Source: Cymodocea nodosa (Eukaryota > Streptophyta > Magnoliopsida > Alismatales > Cymodoceaceae). Taken from it: 64,000 nt of DNA. The position numbers were made by a program, and so were the translations under genes. The notes beneath the pieces were generated by a model. The model was not told where the DNA came from, made no database searches, and was given only the letters and a program-made list of their open reading frames with translations. This document shows, piece after piece, positions 37,818 through 50,900 of the stretch; positions within the stretch are counted from its first letter, which is position 1, and every line of letters starts with the position of its first letter. The stretch is from assembly GCA_036874045.1 (NCBI GenBank), contig CM072337.1, forward strand, positions 21,240,001 through 21,304,000, read 5' to 3'.

Positions 37818-40800
37818 TCATACTTCTTTAGGCTGGATTTGCTCAAAATCAAAAACTTCAAACATTAGTCGCCTCACATCTGGCTTACCATACACGGTAT
37901 ATGCCAGGCCATGCAAAGCCTGCTGTACAGAAGTTGTCGATGGATTCCTCAGTCTCCGATTGTGCTCAAACGAGTCCTGAACTGATTCACCATATATGAT
38001 GAATCTGTGAAGGTACTTCTCTCTCAAGTAACGGCCACAAAACTTGTTCATTACTAGTCGACGATGTCGCTCCTGTAACCATCTCCCAGGAGCATCAAGA
38101 TGCTTCATCAGAAGCCTCTCTGCCATCACGAGGTCCTGAGAAACATGAACATGAACAATTTAGTGTTATCTTAAAAAGCACAAAATATATCTTGCCATTA
38201 TGTGAAAAAGATGCTCAATGTGTTATGGAAGGTTGCAAATGCATCATGAAGTCCAGTTACCACTAAAAACTAAAAGACGCGAAAAAGAACCTGGATCTTT
38301 TGACCGACGTATTCCAGCCGCTCGTAGCAAAAACGAGGATGCTCGTACTTGTACTTTGATGGATGTAAAAAACAGAGCTGCAAACATGGAGCAGCAATGA
38401 TCTTAGAAACCTTTTCTATGAAGTGATTCATTTGAAGATATCTAAGAACTGTCCACATACAGTACGTTTTATCTGCCAAAATGCCAACTCAGGATCTAAA
38501 GGGAAATAGCAGTATACACTAGCATGAAGGAGCTTCCAAAAAGCTCAACAAACTTAGGCAGTTTACACCTATCTCTGGGTGTTTTTCTACAATAAATGCT
38601 TATTGTAAAAATCTGCTTCAAACAATTTTTTTGTGGATTACAATAATGCTTATTTAGAAAAGATTTCAACAGCTTATCTTTTTATTTAGGTGTTTAGTGG
38701 ATAAGTTGAGTTTAGGTAGTTTATAAATAAGACCCATCAGCTTTTCTCATATTTAACCTCATTTACTTTTACCATGCCCATTGACTTAGCACCCCATCTG
38801 CTCATTGCAGATGACCACCTTGTGCAGAAGGATTGCAGACATCTTTTGTAGAGCTTTTGATCACCCATTACAAGTTGCTATCTTGTGCGCATCAATTGCT
38901 CTGCCGAATTGGACTATAGAATCCTTCACCAATGCCACCAAGTCACATCCCCCTTGCACAGAACTCTGTCTCCGCCGACCGTCATGGCTGAAGCTTGTCT
39001 CCCAGATGTGCTCTGCCCAGACCATCTCCACAGAGGTGGCATCCAACGTTGGTTGCAGCAGCATGAAGATGATGTGCCACCAATTTGAGGGATGATGATA
39101 GAGATTTCATGTAAGGGTAAAAGTGTCTTTTTCAACGTATATACCATGTAAAAATAGTTAGAAAAATCATAGTCTTTGCTACAACCAAACAAGCTCATTG
39201 AAAAGATCAAATAAATGGTGAATAGTCTAGCTTATCAATAAGCTAGCTTACTCCAATAAGCTAATTTATAGTAAGTGCATCCTAACGCTATCTTAGACTG
39301 TTGTACTAACATATGAGGTGGGGAATGTTTCCTTTAGCCCATCATATCCAAATAAATATATATGGAGAAAGAGAGAATTGATCATTACTATGATACATAT
39401 ATATTAGATTGATGTTTCTGTTGTTGCTTGAGGTGTAAAAGCTTTACTTCCATCTATTAAAGGCTATTATCATCTACCACAAATAAAAACATGGATGGAC
39501 AGCTATGAAAAGTAATTGTCAGATTCATCCCTTAAAGCCAGGAAGAAAAAATCTGATATTCTGGTGTGATCCCTGTCACTTTCTTAAGAAAGAAAATAAC
39601 ATAAAATTAGATGGTAAGAAGATCACCTGAAGCCCAAGACCAAGTTCGATATTTCTGGCCTCAGTTATTTCTGAAATTCTATCAGTTGTTGGTAAAGGAT
39701 ATCCCAGTGTTTGCATGACTTGAGGCCTACTGTCAAAGTCCCAAACATTACCTCGAAACCGATGCATGCCTGGAGGAACACATGCTCTGAAAAGCCTTGG
39801 CCGGGCAAAAAGTGCATCTGGCGGAGGCTGCACAGAAACTGACATTGTGATTCAGAAATCTAGCACCTCAGAATAAAGAAAAACAAATATCTATGTCTCG
39901 TTGGAGAAGAAATAAAATTGGAAGGATAAAACTAAGTTGCTTGCCTTGTATGCAGCAACATCTTGCCAGCTAAGCTGTCTTTCTTCAAATTCAGCTGAAA
40001 CAAAATCAACATCTTCCAGTTGACGCCTCAACTTAGGCTGACAACTTTCATGCTCTGGATCCATTCCAAATGCCTCAAACAAAACACGATAAACTTCTGG
40101 CATGCCAAAGCACAAGTACATTGCTCCAAACAACGCCCAGAGCACAGACCTGTGGAAAATACATAAAAATTAATAAAAAAAGGATAATAAAATTATAGTA
40201 AGAAAATAAATTTAATGCACAAATACACAAGGCAAGTGAAGTCTAATGCACAAGTACATAATGCAAAAAAGAAAAAAAAAAGTGACCTGAAACTCCAGTC
40301 AACTCTTATTTATGTGCACGGTCATAGTTTTTTGACAATCTCAAAGTTTGTTTAATAACTAAAATTCATGCATACAGAGTTAATCATGCAAAAATGCAAA
40401 ATCAGAATAGTACATTTCAAAAATTACAAACATTCACAATAAAACAAACTAACCTAGAATCGAAGGGATGAACAATGGTGTCATCACACAAACAGCAATA
40501 TTTGATGACAAAAATGCAAAAATATTTTTTTGGAGTGGCAACGAAAAGTAATATATTAAAAATCAAAAAAACACCAGGAGCCTCCACAAGCAAAAATATT
40601 ATACAACAAAATAAATGTTGAAAGACATATGGGTGAAAGTAGATTTACTAAGATGACAAAAGGCCTTTATATATAGAGGCTATAAAGAAACAATAAACAT
40701 ACAATAAGCAATATAAGCCTAAACTCACTTACAACACAATGCTACTTAGGATCTATATAAGAATCTATTTATTTAAACTCTAATACTCTTCCTCAAGTTG

Positions 40801-43800
40801 GAACATTTAACTTGCAATAGGCTCATACATAAATAATTTACGATAAACTAAATAAAGAGATATATAACAAACAAATATTAACTAAAAGTTGTAGCAATAT
40901 TGTGTAAGAAAAAAAATGGTCAAACACTAGTTGACCACACTTTAATAGGTGTAACAACTAATTCATTGTTGCCATTATTAAACTTAGTCAACATAAGTAT
41001 ACCTGTACATATTAAGAGGCTAATGCAATGTTGATATCATTAAACTCAATCAACATATGAATAACTACACATACTAAAAAACTTACATACATACTGTTAG
41101 CAAATACTAATACAAGCATTATCAACCATCTAATAAAAATAACAAGACAATATTGTCCAACATCAAGACTAATCTCATGGAGGATAAACAACGTTGAGAC
41201 ACATGACAAAAGTACAACTAATTTATTGGTTAATAATGAAGTATTAAATACTCTTTTTTTTCTTTTTTTTCTCTCCCCTTTTTTTATTTTTTTGAGCTTC
41301 CATCATTTTTTGACCTTTTTACGATTTTTCTTCCCTTTCCTCCTTTCTCTCCTTTTTTTTCCTTTTCCTTTTTCTTTTTCTCTTTCTCTCTCCTTTTTTT
41401 GACCTCACATGCTCTGACAGGAACAATGGAGAGTAGGAAGGTGGGTGCCCTAGTAGTGGCTAAGGCATGATAGTGTAGGACAAGGAAGTGGTGGAAGGTA
41501 CAAACAATGGGTGTCAACACTCGACAATGGTGGAGGGCATGTAGATAGTAGGAGGGAGAGAGGGCTAGGGTTGGACAATGGATGGTGGCTTAGATGGCCA
41601 AAGAAAGACTACGGTGTTGGTGGTGGCAGCCAAAATAGGCAGGGGTCGATGGCAATGGTAGTTAAGAAGAAAGTGTGATTAGAATTTCCCTCCTTCCTAC
41701 CTAGATCCTTCACATTTTTTAGACTCTTAAAACCTAAGTTCTAACACAATGTTGAAACAGACATATGGGTGAAAGTAGATTAATTTTAATAAGATAACAT
41801 AAAACCTCTATATATAGTAGCCACATAGAGACAACAAACACACCATAAACAATGTGACACTAAACTCACTTACAACACAACATTACTTGGGATCCATATA
41901 AGAATCCATTTATTTAGACTCTAACAACAAACTTCTTTTTTGATCGACAAAGAAAAAATGTTATGAACAAAAAGATAGATCACAATTCAAAGCTCACAAG
42001 AAAAAATAGTAAATCCATCTTCCATGCATGAATTGAAGGTGAATCTTAACATTAGTAATCATACTGTTACTTCATTGGGACCTAGAGGTCATGATTTCAA
42101 ATCATAAGAAATTGTTACTTTGTTTCCATAGGTAAAGCTATGTATATTAGACCCTCCCCAAATCTCACATCGATGAGAGTCTCATGTATTGTGTTTATTT
42201 TCCATGCATGAATTAGAGTAAATCTAACATGTGCTCATCTTGTGGAGTCATCATAAAACTTCAAATTTTCTATTAATATCATACTTACGTAATATTTCTT
42301 TGAGCAGTAAGGTAGGATATATTAATTTCAAGAAAAAGGAAGCCCACACAAGTTGTAGGCGAGCTGAAATTAAAAAAGAAAAGAAAAGAAAAGAAAAGAA
42401 AAGAAAAACAAGAGTTGGATTCCAATGATGGGAAGCAAAAGCAAATAAAAAGAAAAAACACTAGCCACACTAACACCTTAGCATCAAACATTGCAGCATG
42501 CTAATGCAACAATCTCGTCCATTCCATTATACACCCAGGCACTTGAAGACAAATGGTTATCATCATGAGAAACATTCTGAAAGATCCTACTATTTCTCCC
42601 CTCACCAATGCCACCAGTGTCAAGGAGAATCATATTTCATATCTTCCTCAACTTGTCCAACCTTCCTTTACCTGATCAAACTTATGTCTAGTTTAGACAG
42701 AACACTCACTCCCATCCAAGAGCCCCACCATCAACTCATAGTAGGGCAAGAGAAAAACAAGTATCACAAAGATTCTTCACTATCACCACAAAATCAAAAT
42801 AGACTCGCCAATAAAAAGCCCCTCCACTGAAGCAGGTTTTCTGTGGGAAATCCACCATGACAGATCTACCACAAAAAGATTTAGACTTTAGTACGAATCT
42901 AAGATCTACCGCACAAAGATTTAGACTTTAGTAGGAATCTAACTTCTCCATGTATGTTTAAGTTTCCAGTGTTTAACTCTCACATAGGCTAGCAGATGAT
43001 ATAGGGATTTCATTGTGAATGACCTATTCTTCCTCCATCACCACACATGTGAAGGATAATCAATAAAAACAATAGGTGAGCCATGACAATGAGGAATAGA
43101 ACCACTCAAATTTCTTTAGAAATGGGCATCCCAAACTCTCTACCAAGAAGATTAGTCATTATGTTACTTCCAAGTATCTATGCATAAATTTGGCTAGAAA
43201 CTTCTAGATTTAGGCCATGCAAATAGGTGGCGACTGTCAGCTCATCCTAGTATTGTCGTAGCTTGTCAATATCAATTTTTAAGGGTTGAAAGATTTTGAG
43301 TTTGTCAATAAGTACATGGAAGACAATAAAATGCTCTTGAGCAATTCACCCCTCCAACAATTTATGAAGATTTGCTTGTACACATAAAAAGGCCATTAAT
43401 GTTCTTTTTTATGTCCATAAATGAGCTATAATATATCCCAAATCCTTTTAGGGGGCTCTAACATCATAACACTACAGGTGACGTCAGGCTCTATATTGTT
43501 TGTCATCCATGAAATGACAATAACATCAGCAACACAACAATCTTCATATGTTGAGTCCTTGATGTCTAGTAGGGAGTGATATGCTTCAAATGACAATGTG
43601 CCAAGAGGAACTTGAAACTATGGGTCCAAAGTAAGTAGTTTTTTCCATTCAACTTTTTTTGAAGTACCATTCACATGTTTTGCCAGAGGATCACCAAAGT
43701 CCATTTTTTGTGTGCATTGCTTGTTGTCTACACAAACTTCATTTGAAAAAGAAACCACACCATCAGCAATTTCTTGATTTGTTTAGGGTTGCTCAAATGG

Positions 43801-46081
43801 AAACAACAAACCCACCATTTCGTCCACGGTAGAGTCTTCTGTGTCCATTAAGGGAACATGGGAGGAAGGGTGAAAGAGTGGGACCTGTTGGATTTTGGAG
43901 AACACTTTCATCACTCTTCTCTTCTTCCATATGCAATGGTTAGGTGTTCACCACTTCTTATGGCATTTCTACATTTGGTGATAGTGATGGGTTGGAGTCC
44001 AATGGCTCCTAGATCCCCCAAACTTCATGCAAACAAGGGCAATTGACAATTGGAAGCCACATGAGTTCATGGTGGAGGCAAATGCGTAGCAATTGGTGGG
44101 GATGGCACTTAGTGCTTTCCTGGGTGGGGATGACACTTAGTGCTTTCCTGCAAAATAGAGAGGTGTTGATGGTGAAGGAAGAGGAGTTGACAAGACAGAG
44201 GCATCAATAATGAAGGTATCGATAGCAGTGACGTCACAACCAAATCCAAAAGGCTTGGAGGCAACTTTGTCACTTGAGAAAACTGCTGTTTTTAGGGCAA
44301 TGGAAGATGGTGGCAATGGATTTAGGATTCCAAACCAATCTTTGATACCATGGAGAAATAAGGTTGGTTTTTTATTGATTCTCCACTAAAAGGGTTGACT
44401 CCTATATATAGAGTAGTTACAATGCTATATCTTAGGCAATATGGGACTAAAAAAATTACTAAAAACTAAAACTTACTAGATTGACACCAATTCTAACAAA
44501 GATCATCTAGCATATGAATCACTTGTTCTACTTTCTACCAATAAAAAAAATTTGTTCTGGATTCTTGCAATTATATATAAACCTTAGTACATATTCTAAA
44601 GCTTATGTTTTCAAATTTTATAGTTTCCCTTTATTAAAAATTAAAGGCAAATCAACATGATCTTTTTTTTCAAATTAATTTCCTTGAAAGGAAAATTATT
44701 TTTAAAATGAAATATCACAGGCCACAAAACTTCATTATCCAAAAAACAAATTTTGTATGCGTAAAATATAAATTGACTGAGGAAAGAGTATTTTACCAAA
44801 AGAAAAGAGAAGGAGCGGACAAGAATAAAGAATTGAACATTTAATGTAAGGGTGTATTGGTCATATAACAAAATTTCACAACATTTGCTCCAAGTTTTGT
44901 CCTTTAGTCCTCATCAAAGAATTCAACTTAACAAAATAGGCTTAATGACAAGTTTAAAAAAATAATATCCCTAACACTAAAGTTCGCCTAAGGATGTTTT
45001 TTTCTTGATAATAAGTTCACCTAAGGATGTGCCCTGGAATAATTGATACTAAATATGGTCCAAGAAAACTTCATTGTAAGCTTGTTACTGATTCTCAACA
45101 AAATATCATTTTACTGATTTCTACTTGTTATTTAGAAGAAACAGACAAAATGTGCTACTTATTCGTCAAACTTCCGACCGATATTCATGTTCAGCGATGG
45201 ATTCCCAAGACCAGTAATGAAGGCACATGAAAAACAAATATAAAAGATAATTAATCAAAGACCAAACAGTGAGCATTGAGGAAGACTTACTTTACTGGTG
45301 GTTCTCTGTCCTTTCGAATCATCTTATCTATGTCATCGTAAGGAAACACCAAATTCTGCAGGCTTGCAGCTTTAATCCACTTCGGCAGATATCTCTTCCC
45401 GATCAAGGCGAACACCCTCTCCCTCATCGGCCCAGGAGACTCCCTCGGGTATCTCTGCAAGAAGAACTCGCAAAATGCAAGCTCGAGCACGTACTGCCCC
45501 AGGAACCAGAGCCTCGAGTGCCCATTCCTCACATGCCTCGCGTTGGTCCTCTCGCACGACGGATGCTGAAAAGCCAAATACAGCAACGTATCGAATTGCT
45601 TCGCGGGATTGTCATCATCGAATCGATCCGATGGCTCCAACGGATACCCAAGCGCCTGCTTTGCCTCGAGCAAGTACTCGTCGATCCACGTCTTGTCGGC
45701 ATTGTTCAGTCGAGAAGGCGGAAGGCAGGAGCTCAACAAAGGGAACGACTTGAGCGACAGCTGGGGACTGTTGAGGAACCTCTCCGTGAGCTTGGCGTCG
45801 TCCAGGGGGGGTTTCAGTATGAACCTCCTCGGAGGCAACTTCTTCTTCGGAAAGGCGACCTTTTTACGCTCGGAGAGCTCTCGTAGGAGCCTCTGAGGGC
45901 TGTTCCGGGGGGCATCCTGCTGCGGGTCGAGGGCTACAGCGAAGAAGAGGCGTTTCGGGGAGGTGGGTCGTTTACATTTGCGACTGCAGGGTAAGAATTG
46001 GGTCGGGAAGGGGGCGAAGGAGGAGGAGAAGGAAAGATCGGAGGAGGGAGATGAGAGAAGGAGGAGGTGCTTAAGGTCCAT
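37818..46081 (-). CDS. RNC1: RNC1, chloroplast RNase III-domain protein for group II intron splicing
   Basis: Five minus-strand exons in phase: 45291-46081, 39945-40149, 39627-39827, 38291-38377, 37818-38135; 533 codons plus TGA, close to known RNC1 proteins. A serine/hydrophobic-rich N-terminus of about 50 residues looks like a chloroplast transit peptide. Two RNase III domains follow. In domain 1 (WIDEYLLEAKQALGYPLEP, then HSRLWFLGQYVLE) and domain 2 (YERLEYVGQKIQDLV) the signature ERLEFLGD has Q in place of the catalytic aspartate, so cleavage should be lost. This matches maize RNC1, which binds RNA and promotes splicing of chloroplast group II introns. Intron 2 uses a GC donor (AAG|GCAAGC at 39944-39943). 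Intron 1 (5.1 kb) is packed with LTR elements. Exon 1 is GC-rich. Confidence 0.92.
38540..39300. mobile_element. Possible non-autonomous DNA transposon in RNC1 intron 3
   Basis: The intron contains AT-rich flanks with repeated 'aataagct / agcttat' palindromic motifs and phrases such as 'gggtgtttttctacaataaa' at the left and 'agtgcatcctaacgctatc' at the right. They surround a more GC-rich core (38800-39090) with short open frames on both strands. This resembles a MITE or a DNA element carrying captured sequence, but matched terminal inverted repeats were not established. It could also be ordinary intron DNA. Confidence 0.3.
40616..41926 (-). mobile_element. Small non-autonomous LTR retrotransposon (family copy 2) in RNC1 intron 1
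   Basis: Direct repeats of about 170-177 bp, 40616-40786 and 41750-41926, begin TGTTGAAA.. and end ..CTCTAAYA on the plus strand. In minus orientation the right copy is the 5' LTR and is followed by a tRNA-Met-like primer site (degenerate; copy 3 has TGGTATTAGAGC). The left copy is preceded by a polypurine stretch (TTGAGGAAGAG). The 960-bp inside has no gag or pol. It holds a purine-rich coding-strand tract (pyrimidine run 41250-41400 on the plus strand) and a GC-rich 3-periodic part. This is TRIM/SMART-like in design, though the inside is longer. It lies in the same orientation as RNC1. Confidence 0.75.
42372..42408 (+). repeat. (AAAAG)n microsatellite
   Basis: About six tandem AAAAG units in RNC1 intron 1. 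Confidence 0.9.
42640..44498 (-). mobile_element. Degraded Ty1/copia element with LTR, primer site and gag remnant in RNC1 intron 1
   Basis: In minus orientation 44351-44498 is a 148-bp LTR with TG...CA ends (TGTTAGAATTGGTGTCAATC at its start). It is followed immediately by TGGTATCAAAGATTGG (44331-44350), the initiator-Met-tRNA primer site typical of copia elements. Further on, about 43180-43520 on the minus strand keeps gag-like phrases such as DELTVATYLHGLN and a preceding RIWDIL..., with several stops. A 27-bp tandem duplication occurs at 44096-44150. No second LTR was found to the left, so the element is truncated. It is in the same orientation as RNC1. Confidence 0.65.
42862..42941 (+). 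repeat. 40-bp tandem duplication
   Basis: Two adjacent 40-bp copies (42862-42901 and 42902-42941) starting 'agatctacc' differ at only a few positions. They lie inside the copia-derived sequence of RNC1 intron 1. Confidence 0.85.
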
Positions 46082-47928
46082 GGATGAGGGTAAAGGGCGT
46101 GGAAGAACGAGCCGGGATGATGGGTTAGGAGTCAGTCCATGATGGTGTGCAGACTCTGCGACTGGGGAGGAGTAACGATGGTAGATAAGGCGGGACTGGA
46201 TAGTAATAGTAGCAAGTACCAGTATTGTTTTTACAAAAATAATCCTGTTAATTGTTGTTTCAAAAATTGTAACAAATATTTTTACGATCGAAACAAAAAA
46301 AAAAAAATTATAAATTACAACTGGGGAAATTTTCCGGACGAAGAACACCTGAAAGTGTACGTCACTCCAAGGCCTGGTCCGACACCTCTCGGCCTGCTCT
46401 ACGCTTGAATTTTGAAGTCTTAAATTAGTCCGGCCTGGCCCTTCTCATGCATCTATGGAAATAAGTCTTAAATTACTTAAAATTTAAGATTTAGAATTAA
46501 TTATACACTTGGAAAGAAAGAAAAAACAGGACAACTATAATTTCTTCTAATGCGAAGGCTTAATAATTTCCTGCCTCTCCTTGTCTATGAATATATATAT
46601 ATTGGAGGACCTTACTTTGTCCAGAAGATATATATATTCAGCGGACGATTAATCAGTGTTTAATTGAGAGTTGCACAGCTCGCAGTATTTTATCAACGTC
46701 ATTATTCCAAGTATATAGAATTATCAAATCATTCTAACTTAAAATTAGTTAATTATAAAACTAAAACGTTACCAAGTATATAGATGCTCGCTCTTCTCCC
46801 AGGCGGTTGGTCTGAGTGCAAGGCCTTCAAGTTATTTATTCTTTTATAAAAAATTGTTAACATATGGTTGATGACATCGGCTTGTACTCGTTCCAGCTTC
46901 TTCCCTCACATTCCGGTGCTGGCCGTTCACATCTCACCGGCACTTCGTTCTCGTCTCACGCACCTGTTTTAATTGGTACAAAGAGGGTCTAGTATTTTAG
47001 ATCGAATAAGACGCACGAGGCTTGGAAGACAACGTAAATGAAATAATATACATACATCTGGTTGCTATTATGGTTTTGGGTTTTTATTCTGTACAATTCG
47101 CCCAGGTCTTTCAGTTCGTGCACTCCACGTTGTCAACCACGTGTACCGCCGCCACCGTTACGTTATTATTATTATGTTGATTAAACTTCATTCCATGCAC
47201 GTCCCAACACGGTGCAGTGCTTGAATGTTCTCTATTTGAATCTTCTCACTAAACCACATTTAAACAGTGTTTTTTAATACATTACCGTCTTCGGTTCTTC
47301 ACAGCAGATCATTTACTGCTGGAATAATTTGGTGCTATAGAAAGTGAGGGAAGATTTATTCTTTACAATGATTTTGATTTTGATTTTGATTTTTTTTTTT
47401 AAAACAATGGAAGCCGTTAGCCTGAAATATTATAATTGATTAAAAAAAAAGTGAACGCCAGAAAAGTGATGATTTTTAGTTAATTATTTATATTTTAATA
47501 TGTATCCAACAATTACAGCAGCCTAGTAACAGGAAAATGAGTTCTACTTGTAACTAAAAATGTTTTAGTTATTTAATAGATTTTATACAGGTATTTATAA
47601 TATTTTAAATTATAATCATCTGCAGTAACATTTTATGTATTTTAAAGCCTCAGTTGCCACACGGCACTTTTCCCGCTAGAAGAGCGCAGTTGATTGCGTC
47701 GATCCTCCGTTTCTCCCTTCCATAGAGACAGAAGGAGATTTTTTTTTTAAAAAAAAAAATTTGGTTATACAACTTTCTTTTATTTTCCTCTCTCTTGGAT
47801 TCCAGATTTTTCACTTGTCCACTCTGTCCAGGAGCCTCTGAAAATCTGATTTTGACGGGCAAGGCGTTGACGTAGGAGGAGAGGTTGGATTGTCTTTGGG
47901 TTTCCCGTTCGTTTCCTGGTCGAGGCGG
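46082..47928. other. Divergent intergenic region between RNC1 and the DHHC gene
   Basis: RNC1 (minus) and the S-acyltransferase (plus) are transcribed away from each other across about 1.85 kb. Both promoters and leaders should be here. The right-hand 200 bp is pyrimidine-rich in the style of a plant 5'UTR. No distinct gene or RNA was seen; the centre is AT-rich. Confidence 0.5.
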
Positions 47929-50900
47929 ATGGCTACGTCGGCCAGTGGTCAGAGGAGGCTCTATCAAGTTTGGAAAGGAAACAATGTAATGATTCTATTT
48001 TGGTTTATTTTCCACGTTGTTGTTGTTCTTCATACTGTGGTTTTCTAGGAATTTCAGAAACGGTGAAGTGAACAACAGGGTGGGTTTTTTTGGATCGAGT
48101 TGAATTCTGGGAATCGATTTCTTGATGGCAAATGATCGGCGATGCTATGGTTCTAGAATCGTCCATAGCTGGGATAAATTAGTTCCTGTTTTCACCTTTA
48201 CTTACTGAATCTCTATTTGAGTTTGAATAGGTTTCACAATTTTTTACTTCGTATGAATGATGAGTTCAGATGTGCTGTTGAAGCACTCTCTACAATCATA
48301 TGAAGTTTTTTTTTAACATGTAAAGTACAGGGATTTTTGTTTGTTTATTGTCGTCGTTTCTTAAAATTCTCAGATATTTCTCTGCTGTGGGAGGCTAATA
48401 TTTGGTCCTGATGCAACGTCAATTCTGCTGACCATGTGCTTGATAGCCGGTCCATGTCTAGCATTTTGTGCGCAAGCAATAGTAAAGATCATAAAACGTG
48501 CGAAAAGTGATGCTCTGGAAGATCGTTCTATCCTTGGAATGCCAGTGCTGGTTGTGGGTGCAGTACTCACATTCTTGGTGAGGGTTAACAGAAAACTTTA
48601 AAATTTTTATTTGTGATCTAATATATTGATTGATGATGTTTTTTTTCCCATAAGTTTATTGACGCTTGACTCTGTTGTTAATCCACCATGCAGGATCTGA
48701 TTTTCCTCTTTCTTACATCCAGCAGAGATCCTGGCATAGTTCCAAGGAATGCACGACCACCAGAATCCCTTGATCATGCTCTATCTACTACGTCATCTAC
48801 GGAGTGGGTGAATGGAATGTCTCCAACGAAATTGCCTCGGATGAAAGAAGTTGTCGTCAATGGTTATGCCGTGAAAGTGAAATTCTGTGAAACTTGCCTG
48901 CTTTATAGGCCACCCCGTGCTTCCCACTGTTCAATCTGTAACAATTGTATCAAGAAATTTGATCACCATTGCCCTTGGGTCGGACAATGCATTGGACTGG
49001 TAAGTTCTCCTTGAGTTTTTACAATTATTAGATGTCTCTTGAAACCACGCAAATTGGTTTTTATCTGTATCCATATAGTGTATTGCAATGCTCAGAATAC
49101 AGGAAATCCATCCAAAGTAGCAAATATAATCACCTCATCCTTCCATACTGTTTTTTTTTTGGTGTATTGCTGCTTTGCTGAATGTCCTAGCATGAAGGTC
49201 ATTTCTTTTGCTTATCTCACTTTGCAATTAGCAAAATACTTCACTTTTATTTCCCCCCTCGAAGTGTTGTCGGCTACAAGTTATCTATTGATTTGCTAGA
49301 TCTGGTTTCAATCTTGGACAACTGTTTCAACTTGTTTATCTCTGAAATCCAATGGCATTCAAGATCTAGTAACCAAGGATGCAAATCTTTGGTAAAGAAG
49401 CTTCAACTACAGATATAGGTATTAGGGTCAGTCACAAGGATGAATTGTTTTAGAGTAAAATATAGTATAGAGACTCTGGTACCAATGACAATAAGGAACC
49501 CTCTATGATAAAATGGAGAAAAGGGAAGAAAAGAAATGAATAGAATCATTTTTTACGTGACTTGAATTCATGATAGATAAACGAGAGGAATTGTAATTCC
49601 TATCATTCAAAAAATAGTAGCAAAACAAAAGAAAGTAAACTAATCAATTTATCGATATGGGATATCATATTTGTGACTAGTTTCTTTCTCTCTCTATTCC
49701 TCTCCATTTTTGAAGAGAATGTAAACAATGTTATTTTGCACCATATTTCTCTCTTATTCTGTTTGTCTATCATATTCCTATATAATAATTAAACAGAAGA
49801 AGTTTTTTTCCATTCCTTTCATCTGTTTTCTTTCCATTTTCTTATTCCAAATGGATCCTAAGGCTCTGCAAAAAGTTGTTCCTTTTTCTGCAATATTAAT
49901 TCTTTTGAAATCTACTACGAAAATGTATATCCAACTAGACATGCGCATACAACTATATCCAAGATCTGTTTCTACTGTATCGAGTTTCATGTTTGTTTTC
50001 CTTTTGGGTAAAACTCAATGTCCTTTCCAGTTATCATTTTTACAATATACATATGTCGATGTCTAGTGTTGAAATTTCACGTAATGAAATTTTATATTTT
50101 CTTTAACCTGACTATGATATTTTTTGCTAACTGCAGCGGAATTATCGTTTCTTCTTCTTATTTATTTCGACATCAACTTTTCTTTGCTTATTTGTGTTCA
50201 CATTTTCATGGTTGAATATGTTTGAACAAAGACGGAATGGTTCATTATTGAAGGCAATACGAAGAGAGGTCTTATCACTTATTCTTATTATTTATACATT
50301 CATTGCAGTCTGGTTTGTCGGTGGGCTCACTGTTTTCCATCTTTATCTAATTAGCACAAACCAGGTAATTACTACTACCATGTCGATAATTTGATGGGCT
50401 GAGGATTCAAAACGGTTTTTCTTCTTGAATGTTGAATAGACCTTACCTATTTTTTTCAGCATTTGGATGATAACAATAATACCCTTCAGTTATTACTTTT
50501 AAACAAATATGATGATTTCAAACTGTTCATTTCATGTTTCCCATTTTTGATTATCCTCCTGTTTTTCTAATCCACTTACCTTTCCACAAGCTTTGATTCT
50601 CTATTATAGTATTATGGTGCTTGTTACATGCATGGCTAGGGCAACTACTTTCTTATTCATTTTGTTATTTTCTTGACATGTTCCAGTCCATATATTATTC
50701 AGTGAGATTGGCCTTAAACTGGTATGCAGAAAAGTGATAGGCTCTTATATGGTTATGGTGTCAAACTTTCAAACAACTGCAGTCTGATTTACATGCTTGT
50801 TTCTTTTTAGAATGCAGGATTTCTCGGCGTAAAGCAGGTTTTTCCTTGAGTTATGAAATGTCCTGTATTTTGTACTCAACATAAACACAGAAAAGCTGAA

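Noticed and set aside
45269-45896. Plus-strand frames opposite RNC1 exon 1 (205, 92 and 95 codons)
   Set aside because: They are antisense shadows of the GC-rich RNC1 exon with no family resemblance.
45287-46348. A 353-codon minus-strand frame starting at 46348
   Set aside because: Only the part from Met at 46081 resembles RNC1 with a transit peptide; the upstream 89 codons are low-complexity AT-rich leader read in frame by chance.
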